A stretch of DNA of 64,000 bases from the NCBI GenBank assembly GCA_900470965.1, contig UCCS01000051.1, forward strand, positions 1 to 64,000, in the 5' to 3' direction. The notes beneath the pieces are model-generated. The model made no database searches, was not told the origin of the DNA, and worked only from the letters and a program-made list of their open reading frames with translations. This DNA is from Hyphomicrobiales bacterium (GTDB lineage Bacteria; Pseudomonadota; Alphaproteobacteria; Rhizobiales; Rhizobiaceae). Positions 25,606-34,277 of the stretch are shown in pieces. A program made the position numbers and the translations under genes. Position 1 is the first letter of the stretch; every line of letters begins with the position of its first letter.

Positions 25606-27853
25606 GACTGCTGTCCCCTGTTGACGCCCCTCTTCTCAGCCGGGCTCGCAGGCGTCCGAAAATATTGGCCTGGCGCACCCATATATCGATCAGCACCGCG
25701 ACGATGAGGATGACGCCGATAAAGACGTTGATCCAGTGCTGCGGCATGCTGAACCCCTGGACGTTGAGTTGAAGCAGTGCGCGGACGAGCGTGATGACGG
25801 CGGCACCCGCAAGCGAACCGATCATCGTGCCGTAACCGCCGAAGATCGATCCGCCGCCGATGATGACGGAAGCGATCGCATCGAGCTCGCGAAACTGGCC
25901 GGCGACCGGGTTGAAGCTGCGGAAGTAGGCGACATTGATGATCCCGGCCATGGTTGCGCAGAGCGCCGACAGCATGAGCGAGATGAAGCGCACGCGGTTG
26001 GTGTTGATACCGGCATAGGCTGCGGCGCGCACGTTGCCGCCGGCCGCACAGACCTTCAGCCCGAACGGCGTATAGGCAAGCACGATACCGGCGATCACGG
26101 CGATGAAAAACATCCAGATCGTCTGGACGCTGACGACCTCGGCGACCGAGCGAATGATCCCCGGCGGCAATGCAAGGCCGAAATGCAGGAGAACGTCATT
26201 CACCTTGCGCCCGAGCAGGTTATAGCCCTCGGGCCAGCCGGTCAGCTGTTGTCCCGCGACGAACCAGGCGGCGAGCCCCCGGGCAATGTAGAACATGCCG
26301 AGCGTGGCGATGAAGGCAGGCAGTTTGAAGCCGACGACGACCATGGCGTTGACGGCGCCGGCACACGTCCCTGCAAACAGGCCCATCGCCACGGCAGTGA
26401 GCGGGTCGGCGCCGAGCACCTTCAGGAAATAGGCCGCCGTGCTGCCGGCAAGGGCAAGCACTGCGCCGACGGAGAGATCGATATCGCCGGCTGCGATGAC
26501 ATAGGTGAGCCCGACCGTGATGAGGGCCAGTTCCGTGTAATTGAGCAGGATGGCAAATGTGTTCGGCAGGTTCCACCAGTAATCCGGCCTGAGCGCGAGG
26601 CCCGTCAACCACAACACGACGGTCAGGATGATGGCCAATGCGTCGCGGCGGGCGAGAAACTTGCCGAGCCCGGTGGCAGACAGCGCCATGTCGGCCGCCA
26701 TCGCCCCCTTGGTCTGGACACCTTCAATCGCCACGCCGCCCATTTCGTAGGCCGGCGGGGGCGGCCGGCGGCGCAGCCATGCCCATAGCCGAGCCGCAAC
26801 CTGGCGCCGGATAAGGAAGGGCTCGATCAGCACGGCGATGACGAGAAGCAGACCCAGGAAAACCAGCACGGCGCCGGCCGGCAGGGTGAACTTGGCGCCG
26901 ACTGCGATGCTTTCGCCGTCGATCACGACGATGCGCGTGATCGGCCATCCCTCGCGCAGCACCTTGTCGATCAGCACGACGACCGCAGCACCCAGGCAAG
27001 ACCCGATGACGCGCCCGCGCCCGCCAAGGATCGATGCGCCGCCGATGACGACGGATGCGATAACGGTGAGTTCCCAGCTGACACCGTAAAGAGGGGTGAC
27101 ACCCTTGTCCTGCGCGGCCGACAGGAGAGCTGCAAGGGTCGCGCAAAGCGAGGAGAGCAGATAGGCGCGAATGCGCACCCAGCGTGTGCGAATGCCGGCA
27201 TAGACCGCCGCCTGCTCGTTTCCGCCGGTGGCGAAAGTCTCATAGCCCCAGCGGGTCTTGGCAAGCGCATAGGCTCCAACCATGGCGATGAGAAAGAAGA
27301 TCGCGATCTGGTTGTTGAAGCCGAGGATATTCGTCTCTCCGAGGTGGAAGAACAGCGGATGGTCTTTCGCCTTGTCGGAATAATAGATTGCCTGACCATG
27401 TGTGAGCGCCAGCACGAAGCCGCGGCCGATGAAGAGGATCGTCAGCGTCGCGATGAAGGCCGGCACTTTCAGGACCGTGACGAGCACGCCGTTGATCAGG
27501 CCGATCGCTGTGCCCAAGAGCACGCAGAGGATCACCGACTGGATCACGCCGAAATCGAGAAAGCTCGGGGAAAAAAGCCTGGCGAAAACGACGGCGATCA
27601 GACCGTAGGTCGAACCGACCGAAAGATCGAGATCCCTGTTGACGATGACGAAAGTCATCCCGACCGCGATGATCCCCACACGGGACGTATCGCGCAGAAG
27701 CGCGTGAAGGGCCTCTGTCGATCCGAAGAAGGCCGGATTGACGATGGCCCCGCCGAAGTAGAGCAGCGCAAGAAACATGAGGAGCCCCGCCTCCCAGCCG
27801 CCGACGAGCTGGGGCGGCGCACGGCCGAGCGATGTCGTCGTGGCGGGCTCCAT
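25598..27853 (-). CDS. Fused double permease of a CUT2 sugar ABC transporter
   Basis: 751 residues, twice the normal length. Two complete BPD_transp_2 permeases lie head to tail. The first has DLDLSVGS at 74-81 and the coupling loop GGNEQAAVYAGI at 210-221. The second has DIDLSVGA at 457-464 and GGNVRAAAYAGI. An arginine/proline linker (about 348-400, with RRRPPPP) joins them. CUT2 permeases usually work as homodimers, so this is a covalent heterodimer with divergent halves. It pairs with the ATPase downstream and binding protein upstream. Confidence 0.88.
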   Translation of the reverse strand: MEPATTTSLGRAPPQLVGGWEAGLLMFLALLYFGGAIVNPAFFGSTEALHALLRDTSRVGIIAVGMTFVIVNRDLDLSVGSTYGLIAVVFARLFSPSFLDFGVIQSVILCVLLGTAIGLINGVLVTVLKVPAFIATLTILFIGRGFVLALTHGQAIYYSDKAKDHPLFFHLGETNILGFNNQIAIFFLIAMVGAYALAKTRWGYETFATGGNEQAAVYAGIRTRWVRIRAYLLSSLCATLAALLSAAQDKGVTPLYGVSWELTVIASVVIGGASILGGRGRVIGSCLGAAVVVLIDKVLREGWPITRIVVIDGESIAVGAKFTLPAGAVLVFLGLLLVIAVLIEPFLIRRQVAARLWAWLRRRPPPPAYEMGGVAIEGVQTKGAMAADMALSATGLGKFLARRDALAIILTVVLWLTGLALRPDYWWNLPNTFAILLNYTELALITVGLTYVIAAGDIDLSVGAVLALAGSTAAYFLKVLGADPLTAVAMGLFAGTCAGAVNAMVVVGFKLPAFIATLGMFYIARGLAAWFVAGQQLTGWPEGYNLLGRKVNDVLLHFGLALPPGIIRSVAEVVSVQTIWMFFIAVIAGIVLAYTPFGLKVCAAGGNVRAAAYAGINTNRVRFISLMLSALCATMAGIINVAYFRSFNPVAGQFRELDAIASVIIGGGSIFGGYGTMIGSLAGAAVITLVRALLQLNVQGFSMPQHWINVFIGVILIVAVLIDIWVRQANIFGRLRARLRRGASTGDSSHG

Positions 27854-27951
27854 GAGTTTCTACCGAATGAGTTCTACCGACCGATCCTTACCTTCGCGTG
27901 GCGGGACGGCTCGCACCCTCCCGCCTTGATTTCAGACGTTTCGAACGGCAG

Positions 27952-29034
27952 TCAGTTCTCGAAGCGCTTGCCGACGTTGGCGACCGTTTCCTTCGTCACG
28001 AGCTGGGCACGCGTGTCGAGATTGGCAGCTGCGATACCGCGATCGATCTGGAGATAGAGCTGCATGACAGGCCAGAAGCCCTGCAGGAAGGGCTGCTGGC
28101 CGAGCGAGCCGGTCAGGTTCCCCGCTGCGATGCCTTCCTGCTGTGCCGGGCCGAGATCGAAACCATAAGCGCACAACTTGCCGGTCTTCCCCATCTGGGC
28201 AACCGCCTTGACGAGCGGCGGCGTAAAGACGTTGTTGGCTGTGAAGGCGCCGACCACGTCGCCGCGGGACTCGAAGAGCGAAACAAGTGCATTGACGGGG
28301 TCGTTCGGGTTCGTGTCGATGCCGACATTCTCCGGACCGGCGTCAACCTTGAAGGCATCGAGCTTGCCGGCGTCCTTCAACGTCTTGACGATGGCATTGA
28401 AGGCGGCGGTGACACGGTTGTTCACCTCGATATTGCCCATCGCCGTGGAGGACGGCAGCACGATCGAGCCGCTGGTCGCGCCACTGGCAAGCACGCAATT
28501 TGCAAGCGCCTCGCCGCCGATTGCCGCCGCCGACGCATCCTGGCCGGTGTGGCTGATCGCGCTCCGGTGCAGAATGTTGCCGTCGAACGAGTTGGTCGTC
28601 GCGATCGGGATGCCGGCCGCCTCGGCAGCCTTGACGATGTCGTTATAGGCGCCGACTTGCGGCGTCGTCATGATGATGCCGTCGATCGTCGGGTCCTGAA
28701 TGATCTGGTTCAGGATCTCAAGCTCGCGGGCGGGGTCGTCCACCGGCGATTCCGAACCGAGCAGCAATATTTTGGCACCGATCATATTGCCGGCGACGGT
28801 CGCGCCGACATAGACAGGGTCAAAGAAGCCGTTGCCTGCCGTATGCGTTACGATCGCGAAGGTCAGATGACCGTCAGCCGAATGGAAATCCTTCGTGCCG
28901 GGGGCCTCTTTTGCGGCTTCCTCGAAGTTGTAGCCGCCAACCGCTTTCTCGACGCCGCCCGACTGCGCAAATGCATGCGAGACACCGAGCGATAGTATCG
29001 CGGCTGATGCCGCGTAGAACAATACCCGCCTCAT
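27952..29034 (-). CDS. Sugar ABC transporter substrate-binding protein (CUT2)
   Basis: 360 residues with a Sec signal peptide (RRVLFYAASAAILSLGVSHA-FA). The mature part is a periplasmic-binding fold of the ribose-binding class with TTPQVGAYNDIV and FDLGPAQQEG. It begins the operon for the fused permease and ATPase. Its ribosome-binding site lies in a hairpin (29042-29063). Confidence 0.85.
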   Translation of the reverse strand: MRRVLFYAASAAILSLGVSHAFAQSGGVEKAVGGYNFEEAAKEAPGTKDFHSADGHLTFAIVTHTAGNGFFDPVYVGATVAGNMIGAKILLLGSESPVDDPARELEILNQIIQDPTIDGIIMTTPQVGAYNDIVKAAEAAGIPIATTNSFDGNILHRSAISHTGQDASAAAIGGEALANCVLASGATSGSIVLPSSTAMGNIEVNNRVTAAFNAIVKTLKDAGKLDAFKVDAGPENVGIDTNPNDPVNALVSLFESRGDVVGAFTANNVFTPPLVKAVAQMGKTGKLCAYGFDLGPAQQEGIAAGNLTGSLGQQPFLQGFWPVMQLYLQIDRGIAAANLDTRAQLVTKETVANVGKRFEN

Positions 29035-29041
29035 GATTGGT

Positions 29042-29063
29042 CCTCCCTTGAAACCAAGGGAGG
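29042..29063 (-). promoter_or_regulatory. Hairpin containing the ribosome-binding site of the 27952 gene
   Basis: CCTCCCTTG and CAAGGGAGG form a perfect 9-bp stem with a 4-base loop. On the message the 3' arm CAAGGGAGG is the Shine-Dalgarno, 7 bases before the ATG. The stem would hide it, or the palindrome may be a DNA operator. Confidence 0.55.
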
Positions 29064-29189
29064 AAAGCCGTTCGGGCGCAATGTATCGAGAGTGGGCCGA
29101 AGGCTTATCCTCCCATTTGCTAATATTCTGCGCAATTCCAACCCAAGTAAACGGATAAGTTGATCATCCTGGCGAATTTGTTTGCTTTG

Positions 29190-29290
29190 GAAGCAGCCGA
29201 TAACCGATTTTGATTGGCAGGCATCTCTTTGATCGTGCGGTTTCTGCGCTCGACCTGACCATTGGGTGAGCGCCGCCCGTCCATTCGGAT
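29190..29290 (-). mobile_element. Transposase remnant, IS481-type
   Basis: The minus strand reads DGRRSPNGQVERRNRTIKE (about 29278-29222), close to the WTNGQVERMNRTIK signature before the last catalytic Glu of IS481-type DDE transposases. Only about 30 codons remain, without inverted repeats that I can see. It lies in the 374-bp gap between the binding-protein gene and parD. Confidence 0.55.
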
Positions 29291-29358
29291 GCACAAAGGA
29301 CGATTTTGGGGCCGATGCTGGAGGGCTGCACGCATCTCCGGTTGCCATCTTTCAAATA

Positions 29359-29375
29359 TTGGCAATCCTTGCCAA
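29359..29375. promoter_or_regulatory. parDE autoregulatory operator
   Basis: TTGGCAA-TCC-TTGCCAA is a perfect inverted repeat 34 bp before the parD start. The flanks extend it to ATATTGGCAA ... TTGCCAAAATAT. A ribbon-helix-helix antitoxin is expected to bind such a site. Confidence 0.65.
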
Positions 29376-29408
29376 AATATGCCATTCTATCCAAGTGAGG
29401 TGATTGAT

Positions 29409-29657
29409 ATGGCAACCATGAATGTTTCCCTGCCCGACCCGATGAAGGAGTGGGTGGAAGCCCAGACCAGGACGGGGCGCTACAGCAACGCAAGCGATTA
29501 TGTCCGTGATCTGATCCGGCGCGATCAGGAGCGATCGGACAAGCTGGCAGAGCTGCAGCGGCTTGTTACCGAAGGTTTGGACAGTGGCGTCAGCGACCGC
29601 ACGAAGGAAGATATTCTCCAGGCTGCGCGTGAACGGTTGGCCGCCAGCCGGGCATGA
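29409..29657 (+). CDS. parD: ParD-type antitoxin
   Basis: 82 residues from the ATG at 29409, after GAGGTG. The N-terminal ribbon-helix-helix (MNVSLPDPMKEWVEAQ, then SNASDYVRDLIRRDQ) binds DNA and the C-terminal helix wraps the toxin. The longer frame from 29262 runs through the transposase remnant and operator and is rejected. Overlaps parE by 4 bases. Confidence 0.9.
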   Translation: MATMNVSLPDPMKEWVEAQTRTGRYSNASDYVRDLIRRDQERSDKLAELQRLVTEGLDSGVSDRTKEDILQAARERLAASRA

Positions 29658-29944
29658 AATACCGAACAACCTTTGAAGCAGACCGAGATATTATCGAGAT
29701 TTACGTTCTCGGCGCCGAACAGTTCGGCGTCGCGCAGTCCGAGCGATATGTGGACGAGTTATTCGGCACGTTCGAATTGCTTGCCGATAATCCGCAAATG
29801 GCCCGGGAGCGCCGGGAACTGAACCCGCCCATGCGGCTTCATCCCTATCAGGCACATATGATTGCCTACACAATCCGGGAGCACGGCATTCTGATTGTTC
29901 GCGTCCTGCACGGTCGGCAGGATTGGCAAGGTCTTTTCAGCTAG
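29654..29944 (+). CDS. parE: ParE/RelE-family toxin
   Basis: 96 residues, typical of ParE, overlapping parD (ATGA). It has EADRDIIEIYVLGAEQFG at the start, the ERRELNPPMR region and the C-terminal IVRVLHGRQDW that families of this type share. ParE proteins poison DNA gyrase; RelE-like ones cut mRNA; the ParD partner favours the former. Confidence 0.9.
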   Translation: MKYRTTFEADRDIIEIYVLGAEQFGVAQSERYVDELFGTFELLADNPQMARERRELNPPMRLHPYQAHMIAYTIREHGILIVRVLHGRQDWQGLFS

Positions 29945-30164
29945 GAACCGGCGAGAATCGTGCGTCCTCAATCAGGCTCCTGATATCACTTCTCCTATGT
30001 CGCCCCGCATAAAGCGGAAGCGCCGCTAGCGATAACGCCATCGCCCGCCGACCGCGGTTACGCCATGCATACCGCGAGAAAAAAAGCGCAAGCGGCGAAC
30101 GGATCAGCAAAGACAGGCCGTAGCGCAATGCTGGAATGGTGCCGGATCGCCGCGTGACCGCGGA

Positions 30165-31358
30165 TTACTCGGGATAGGCCTCAACACCCTCTAGCGCCGC
30201 CTTGTGGAAGAGGATGAAGACCAGGGGGTTGCCGGGCTCGGACATTGCATCGCTGCGCTGGCCCGTTATCTCTCCGGCCACGGCGCTCGTATATTCCGCG
30301 ACCACTTCGCCGAAGCTGTTGCGCTGGATGGCCACTTTCTGTCCGGGTTCGACCTTGTCGTTGAGCTTGACCAGATGCTCGACGATCCCGCCCTGGGTTG
30401 CCAGGATCGGGAATGCACTGTTGCCGACGAAGACATTCACGTCCTTGCCTGTCCGGCCCATCGGCCCGGCAACGATGCCGTGATGCTTGAGGACGTTCAT
30501 CGTGCCTTCCACGAACAGCGCGATCATCTCGAGGTCCAGAACGCGGGCTGCGCCGATCTCCGGCGTAAAGGAGGGGATGCCCTCATCCATGAACGCGTTG
30601 TGCAGGACACCGGGATAGACATGGTTGTCGAAGATCTGGCCGACGGGATAGAGCTCCACCATGGCCTTGACCTCGGGCACATCCATGCCGCCAATATTGA
30701 ATGCGGTGACTTCGAACCCGGTTGTTCCGGTGTGGAAGTCGATCGCGAAGTCGGCGTTCGGCCGCAGCAGCCGGTTGAACAGCAGCCCGGCATGCCGGCT
30801 GGGCGCGGAGGCACCGTTCTCGTTCCCCGGCCATTCCCTGTTCATATCGATCAGATCTACGCCCCTGCCCTGATTGGGCCACCTGCGCTGCATGCTTTCA
30901 AGGGCCGGGCGTGCCACGTCGGTGACCGCCATGACCGTGCCCGACATCTGCGCCGGATCGAGCTGGTTCATCACGGTCTGGACCGTGTGAATATTGCTCA
31001 TTTCATCGCCATGCACACCGCTGGTCAGGATGCCGCGCTTGCCCGGCTTTGCCCCCTTGGCGACCGTCACCGACACGTACCAGTGCTGCCCCGTGGGCAT
31101 CTGCGCACCCTGAAAATACAGGAGGTGCTTCTGCCCGGGCTCCAGGTCGTCGACGTCGAGCGCGCTGACGACCTTTTTCCCCTGGATGACATCGCCGGTA
31201 TAGACCGTTCCCGAGGCTGGATTGGCAGCGGGTTTCGCTGCGTCCTGGCCATTCGCAGCACCGGTGCTGACGGCCAGGGCAGCCGACGCGCCGACCGTGG
31301 CAATGGATGCGATCAGGAGATCGCGGCGATCGATGCCCTTCTTCGATTTGTCCGACAT
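30165..31358 (-). CDS. Tat-exported succinylglutamate desuccinylase/aspartoacylase-like protein
   Basis: 397 residues from the ATG at 31358; 13 more codons upstream lack support. Residues 11-17 (RRDLLIA) before a hydrophobic stretch form a Tat signal. The M14-like zinc site is seen as HGDE and a later His in DFHTGTTG. A lipoyl-like C-terminal domain (LVKLNDKVEPGQKVA) is common in this group. It would hydrolyse an N-acyl amino acid or related amide in the periplasm. The substrate is unknown. About 220 bp upstream of its 3' end to parE hold no firm gene. Confidence 0.78.
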   Translation of the reverse strand: MSDKSKKGIDRRDLLIASIATVGASAALAVSTGAANGQDAAKPAANPASGTVYTGDVIQGKKVVSALDVDDLEPGQKHLLYFQGAQMPTGQHWYVSVTVAKGAKPGKRGILTSGVHGDEMSNIHTVQTVMNQLDPAQMSGTVMAVTDVARPALESMQRRWPNQGRGVDLIDMNREWPGNENGASAPSRHAGLLFNRLLRPNADFAIDFHTGTTGFEVTAFNIGGMDVPEVKAMVELYPVGQIFDNHVYPGVLHNAFMDEGIPSFTPEIGAARVLDLEMIALFVEGTMNVLKHHGIVAGPMGRTGKDVNVFVGNSAFPILATQGGIVEHLVKLNDKVEPGQKVAIQRNSFGEVVAEYTSAVAGEITGQRSDAMSEPGNPLVFILFHKAALEGVEAYPE

Positions 31359-31535
31359 GATGGAAGCCCTTTGTGTTGAGAACAACGGCATGTACATCGG
31401 TCGCGAGAAGCCCGCGCAACTTCAATCTAGGGTAAGCTGCCGAACTGGCAAGCTTGGGTAATTCCCGCAAACCTTTGCCGGGCTATGAACGGACAACCTC
31501 CCGAAAGCTCACATCTAGAGCCTTTCCTGGTTACT

Positions 31536-32291
31536 CTAGTGAGCAGTATAGGCCCCATCCACCAGGTAATGAGCGCCTGTAATGAAGCTCGCCTGCTCGG
31601 ACAGCAGGAAGCTGACGAGATTGGCGACCTCGTCCGGTGTCCCTCGCCGGCACATTGGCTGCAGCGCCGCCATCCGCCTTGTGCTCGCTGCTTCCAGATG
31701 CTCCGACAGGAGTGGCGTGTCGATCCAGCCGGGACCGACAGCGTTTATCCGGATTCCATATCGTGCATATTCTATTGCGGCGACCTTCGTCAGTCCGACA
31801 ACGCCGTGCTTGGCTGTGGTATAGGCGGCCGCGGTCGGCAAGCCGACGGCCCCAAGGGCCGACGACATGTTCACGATTGCCCCCCCGCCCGATTTCAGCA
31901 TCGCGCCGATCTCGCATTTCATGCAGTAGAAAACGCTGTTCAGATTGACGTTCATCAATCTGTGCCAATCGTCGAGCGGATAGTCCGCGACCGCCGCCCG
32001 CACGCCATCGACCCCGGCATTATTGACGGCGAGATTGAGACCGCCACATTCCTCGACGGCAAAATGGACAAGCCTCTGCACCGCCTCGAAATCGGTCACA
32101 TCGACGACGAAGGCGCGGGCGCGCCCGCCGTCCGAAGTAATTGCCGCGGCAGTCTTGTGTGCAGCATCCTCATTGAGATCGGCAACGACGACCTCGGCAC
32201 CCTCGTTGGCGAGCTGCCGGGACACGGCAGCCCCGATACCGGAGCCCCCACCCGTCACGATCGCGACTTTTCCTTCCAGGCAAAGTTTCAT
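31536..32291 (-). CDS. Short-chain dehydrogenase/reductase (classical)
   Basis: 251 residues from the ATG at 32291, after GGAAGG; the frame remains open to 32468. TGGGSGIG near residues 11-18 binds NAD(P), NNAG is present, and Ser (NMSS), Tyr-x3-Lys (YTTAK) are the catalytic residues. This is the classical SDR layout. Cyclohexanol/glucose dehydrogenase-like members are close in pattern, but the substrate is not evident. Confidence 0.85.
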   Translation of the reverse strand: MKLCLEGKVAIVTGGGSGIGAAVSRQLANEGAEVVVADLNEDAAHKTAAAITSDGGRARAFVVDVTDFEAVQRLVHFAVEECGGLNLAVNNAGVDGVRAAVADYPLDDWHRLMNVNLNSVFYCMKCEIGAMLKSGGGAIVNMSSALGAVGLPTAAAYTTAKHGVVGLTKVAAIEYARYGIRINAVGPGWIDTPLLSEHLEAASTRRMAALQPMCRRGTPDEVANLVSFLLSEQASFITGAHYLVDGAYTAH

Positions 32292-32493
32292 CGCTTCCTT
32301 CCATTCCCGTATTCTAATACTCTTGCAAAACGAGTGGCCGAGGCAAGGAGATTCGTGAATGATCGAAATGCATACTATTACAAGTTGCGAAGCTTGTCCG
32401 CCTGCCAGATACGCAATTCCACAGAAGCGAATGGGCCGGAAATGAGCCCGCTGCTGACCGGAAAACATCGAAGCTGACTAAGGGTAGGTGGAA

Positions 32494-33090
32494 ATGAACG
32501 AAAGGGCAGCAGTCACGCGCCGGGGCCTCGTATTGGGCAGCCTGGCACTGATGCTTCATGGATGCAGTACGACATCGGATGGCCCGCCGCTGGGCTACCG
32601 GGTTTTGGGAAGGGATCCGGATGCCGATCCCCGCTATCGCCGGCAGGAAGTGGCCTATGACGGAGGCGAGCCGCCCGGCACCATCGTCGTCGACACGGGC
32701 GCACGCTATCTCTTTTTCGTCGAGGACGGCGGCGTTGCCACGCGCTATGGCGTCGCCGTTGGCGAGGAAGGCTTAAGCTTCAAGGGCGAAGCCACGATCG
32801 GCCGCAAGGCGGAGTGGCCCTCGTGGAAGCCCACCGACGACATGATCGCGCGCAAGCCGCGGCTCGCCCAGTATGCCGATGGCGTGCCGGGAGGACCGGA
32901 CAACCCGCTGGGGGCTGCCGCCCTTTACCTCTACCAGGGCGGCCAGGACACGCTCTTCCGGCTGCACGGAACCAATGCGCCCTGGTCGATCGGTCATGCA
33001 GTGTCGAACGGCTGCATTCGCCTGACCAATGCAAACATCGTCGACCTCTATTCCCGCACCCGGGTGGGAACGCGTGTGGTCGTCATTTAA
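32494..33090 (+). CDS. L,D-transpeptidase (YkuD) lipoprotein
   Basis: 198 residues from the ATG at 32494 (an in-frame GTG is at 32488). Basic N-terminus and LMLHGC place an acylated Cys at residue 24; twin arginines (TRRGLVLG) are also present. The YkuD signature HGTN ... SNGCIRL gives the nucleophile Cys174 and His168. It would make 3-3 peptidoglycan cross-links or attach proteins to the wall in the periplasm. Confidence 0.9.
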   Translation: MNERAAVTRRGLVLGSLALMLHGCSTTSDGPPLGYRVLGRDPDADPRYRRQEVAYDGGEPPGTIVVDTGARYLFFVEDGGVATRYGVAVGEEGLSFKGEATIGRKAEWPSWKPTDDMIARKPRLAQYADGVPGGPDNPLGAAALYLYQGGQDTLFRLHGTNAPWSIGHAVSNGCIRLTNANIVDLYSRTRVGTRVVVI

Positions 33091-33189
33091 AGCATGTCGC
33101 GCAAAAGTGTGCCGCGGTTTTGCGATAACGACATGCGAAAACAAAAGCCTGAAACGTGGCAAACGGATCTGAAAGATCGCGGCGCGCTT
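33091..33189. repeat. Dispersed palindromic repeat, long type, copy 3
   Basis: Begins at the base after the L,D-transpeptidase stop. It shares GCAAAAGTGTGCCGCGGTTT-type core, GAAAACAA and the GAAAGATCGCGGC end with 91-183. The rest of the 266-bp gap has a GGTGCAG/CTGCACC hairpin (33313-33337) in the leader of the next gene. Confidence 0.7.
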
Positions 33190-33356
33190 CAGTGCCGTTT
33201 ACCATGTGAAATTACGGGGTTGGCCACACCGGTAAGTATCTGCTAATGTAGATTCGTTGCACATTGCATCACTCCCGCACTGTCCAAGGTGCCGATTATC
33301 GTCAAACTTTGAGGTGCAGCTCTTTCAGGCCTGCACCAGGATGAGGAGAGGACTTA

Positions 33357-33479
33357 ATGAGCAGAATTTTATTCGTGATCCTAGCAACGCTTGCGGTGGC
33401 CAATCTGAGTGCCTGCGGGTCGATTGGTAAAGGCAAGGGGAAAGCTCCGCCGCCTGCGGCAACGGCCGTCTACAAGTAA
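33357..33479 (+). CDS. Small lipoprotein, hypothetical
   Basis: 40 residues. GAGGAGAGGAC precedes the ATG. ILFVILATLAVANLSACG is a signal peptide with lipobox LSAC (Cys at 20). The mature part is 21 residues, basic then proline-rich (GKGKGKAPPP). A terminator follows 16 bases after the stop, which supports a real gene. It is below the size limit of most gene callers. Confidence 0.7.
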   Translation: MSRILFVILATLAVANLSACGSIGKGKGKAPPPAATAVYK

Positions 33480-33495
33480 AATTCGCATGAACTTA

Positions 33496-33520
33496 GGAAG
33501 GGCTCGATAGGCCCTTCCTC
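33496..33520 (+). terminator. Terminator of the 33357 lipoprotein gene
   Basis: GGAAGGGC (33496-33503) pairs with GCCCTTCC (33511-33518), followed by a pyrimidine run. Confidence 0.75.
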
Positions 33521-33638
33521 TCTCTAACATCCTAAAACGGCCAGGATTGATCCCGCCTGCCATTCAGGACGCAGGAACGGCGCATCAGCTGGCATCATCA
33601 GGCCCGCATTCGCAGGAGCCTGCACATGGAGCGTGTTG

Positions 33639-34223
33639 ATGGCGCTTGGAAAAAGCCGCTTGTGCTTGATCGCCATTTTGGCGGTTGTGGTATCGTCGTG
33701 TCAGTCAGAAGACAAAGCCCCCCAGCCACGTTTTACATCCGATGCCCGTGACCTGAAGAAACCAGCCACGACTCAAGACCAGGCAGGACGGCGTTTCATC
33801 GAATTCCGCTCGCGTTATGCGCTGACCTACGGTCACACCTATGTCGTTTTCGGCAGCGCCGACAAGAACGGAAGAATGATCAATCCCGATGTTGCGGGAC
33901 TTGCCCCGGCTTCGGAAGATGCCGCGCCCTATGTCATCGGCCACTTCATTCCCGTCCCCGCCACGACAGGCCCAACGGATGGCGACCTCGAAGAGCAGTA
34001 CCGCTCGGCAAGCTGGCGCGTGATGCTGACGGATGCCGAATATGACGACACGGTCGCCTATATTCGCAAGCTGCAGGCACGCAGCCGTCTCTGGGAAGCG
34101 ACCGTCTACAATTGCAATGCCTTCGTGGCCGATATCGCCAAGCATATGGGGTATAAGACGCCCGGCATCTGGCTTCGCCCGCAGCAATTCATTACAAATC
34201 TGCGGGAGATGAATACGGGTTGA
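33639..34223 (+). CDS. Lipoprotein with possible permuted papain-like fold
   Basis: 194 residues from the ATG at 33639, GGAG before it. The lipobox VSSC sets the acylated Cys at 21. His66 in TYGHTYVVFG precedes Cys159 in VYNCNAFVADIAKHMG. This His-before-Cys order and the NCNxF context resemble circularly permuted NlpC/P60 or Lnb-type domains of the periplasm. The fold is inference. No family name is certain. Confidence 0.6.
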   Translation: MALGKSRLCLIAILAVVVSSCQSEDKAPQPRFTSDARDLKKPATTQDQAGRRFIEFRSRYALTYGHTYVVFGSADKNGRMINPDVAGLAPASEDAAPYVIGHFIPVPATTGPTDGDLEEQYRSASWRVMLTDAEYDDTVAYIRKLQARSRLWEATVYNCNAFVADIAKHMGYKTPGIWLRPQQFITNLREMNTG

Positions 34224-34277
34224 TAGAAAAGCAGGGCGATCCCGGAAAACGGATCGTGGAAAGGTTCTGGTGCCGAT

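Noticed and set aside
29262-29408. Longer ParD start at 29262
   Set aside because: The added 49 residues cross the transposase scar and the operator; the start at 29409 has a ribosome-binding site and fits the family length.
30000-30128. 63-codon minus-strand frame with RYAWRNRGRR and SDIRSLIEDA
   Set aside because: Protein-like in places, but no ribosome-binding site and no recognised family; evidence too thin to list as a gene.
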